Shown here: in pieces, positions 6,311 to 6,748 of the stretch
Layout of the letters: the number at the start of each line of letters is the position of its first letter
Numbering within the stretch: the first letter of the stretch is position 1
Assembly: GCA_903898215.1 (NCBI GenBank)
Contig: CAIUEQ010000378.1
Span: 1-6,748 of the forward strand
Direction of reading: 5' to 3'
Origin: an uncultured Bacteroidota bacterium
GTDB lineage: Bacteria; Bacteroidota; Bacteroidia; UKL13-3
Length of the DNA stretch: 6,748 nt
The notes under the pieces: generated by a model
Told to the model about the DNA's origin: nothing
What the model saw: only the letters and a program-made list of their open reading frames with translations
The model's database searches: none
Program-made: the position numbers and the translations under genes

Positions 6311-6748
6311 CTCTCCGCTATTCTCAACTTCGCACTTCTTGATCTTGGATTTAATTTCAATTCATCTTCACTCGGAGTAATTGCTTTTCGAGTAATAGGA
6401 TTAAATGGACGAATGATATTTCCATAAAAATCCTTTTCTGTTTCACCGTTAAAGTTTCCTGTATTGATAAAATTTTTTACTAGCCTGTCTTCTAATGAAT
6501 GGTAACTCATTACCACCAATCGTCCTTCCTTTTTTAAAATATCTTTGCTTTGAATAAGCAGTGATTTCAATACTTCCAGCTCTCTGTTCACTTCTATACG
6601 TAATGCCTGAAATACCTGACTCCAGAATTTATAGTCTTTGAATTTTGGAGCAAATTTTTCGAGAGCATTTTTTAAATCGATAACAGTCTCGATTTTTTTT
6701 TGCGTACGTGCACTTATAATTTGTTTAGCAATTTTTCTGGAATTGTTC
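6304..6748 (-). CDS. rsmH: 16S rRNA (cytosine(1402)-N(4))-methyltransferase RsmH, N-terminus cut by window edge
   Basis: SAM-dependent enzyme that methylates N4 of C1402 in the 16S rRNA decoding centre, formerly MraW. The frame stays open to the right edge of the window, giving 147 C-terminal residues of about 300; the N-terminal half, with the first SAM-binding motifs, lies outside. In the fragment's numbering, visible family landmarks are NSRKIAKQIISAR (2-14), FWSQVFQALRIEVNREL (41-57), the hallmark HSLEDRLVK (83-91) and NPRSRSAKLRIAER (133-146). A GTG at 6591 could be read as a start but encodes Val53 within the conserved RIEVNREL motif, so it is internal. The gene ends at a TGA inside a direct-repeat cluster. 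It is first of the genes seen here; the usual upstream neighbour mraZ and any operon promoter would be beyond the edge. Confidence 0.95.
   Translation of the reverse strand, partial: NNSRKIAKQIISARTQKKIETVIDLKNALEKFAPKFKDYKFWSQVFQALRIEVNRELEVLKSLLIQSKDILKKEGRLVVMSYHSLEDRLVKNFINTGNFNGETEKDFYGNIIRPFNPITRKAITPSEDELKLNPRSRSAKLRIAERI

Noticed and set aside
6139..6427. Two plus-strand open frames of 67 and 74 residues rich in His, Ile and Ser
   Set aside because: They arise from the catcatcac repeats and the antisense of rsmH; there is no protein-like composition or family resemblance.
6304..6591. A separate 95-residue gene starting at the GTG at 6591
   Set aside because: The frame stays open to the window edge and the upstream residues are RsmH (RIEVNREL continues across the supposed start); it is the tail of rsmH.
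6693..6701. A9 run in rsmH as a second slippage switch
   Set aside because: Loss of one A stops the frame about seven codons later in the middle of the enzyme, which leaves no useful product; runs of this size are expected by chance in AT-rich coding DNA.
1..6748. CRISPR array, tRNA or rRNA gene, insertion sequence, phage or defence genes
   Set aside because: Nothing in either strand supports these; nearly all bases are accounted for by six dcw genes and three short gaps.

Overview
This window is a stretch of the division and cell wall (dcw) cluster of a bacterium that is most likely a member of the Bacteroidota. The reasons are the gene order rsmH, ftsL-like, ftsI, murE, mraY, murD with no murF between murE and mraY; a divergent FtsL-like protein; a division penicillin-binding protein ending in a PASTA domain; an enlarged MraY of 423 residues; AT-rich DNA with A-rich leaders and weak ribosome binding sites; and low-complexity intergenic DNA of the kind common in that phylum. 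I cannot place it more finely from the sequence.

All six genes lie on the minus strand, so transcription runs from right to left. At the right edge (6304-6748) is the C-terminal half of rsmH. A 165-base gap follows (6139-6303); it holds a cluster of short direct repeats that begins inside the rsmH stop region and a perfect 18-bp palindrome just upstream of the next gene. Then comes a tightly packed block: the ftsL-like gene (5746-6138) overlaps ftsI (3624-5756) by 11 nt, and the ftsI stop overlaps the murE start (2161-3624) by one base. After a 78-nt AT-rich gap comes mraY (811-2082). After a 79-nt gap with an imperfect inverted repeat comes murD (1-731), cut by the left edge before its C-terminal domain.

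The genes work on one task. MurD and MurE add D-Glu and a third residue (meso-diaminopimelate, judged from the DNPR motif) to UDP-MurNAc-L-Ala in the cytoplasm. MraY moves the finished phospho-MurNAc-pentapeptide onto undecaprenyl phosphate to make lipid I. The class B penicillin-binding protein crosslinks the new septal wall, presumably with the FtsL-like protein in the divisome. RsmH methylates 16S rRNA and is a customary companion of this cluster.

I see no new biological system here; this is core housekeeping DNA. The observation most worth checking is an 11-base A run in ftsI at the start of the PASTA domain: loss or gain of one A gives a stop within four codons, which would yield a PASTA-less protein. 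The intergenic palindrome and direct repeats come next in interest.
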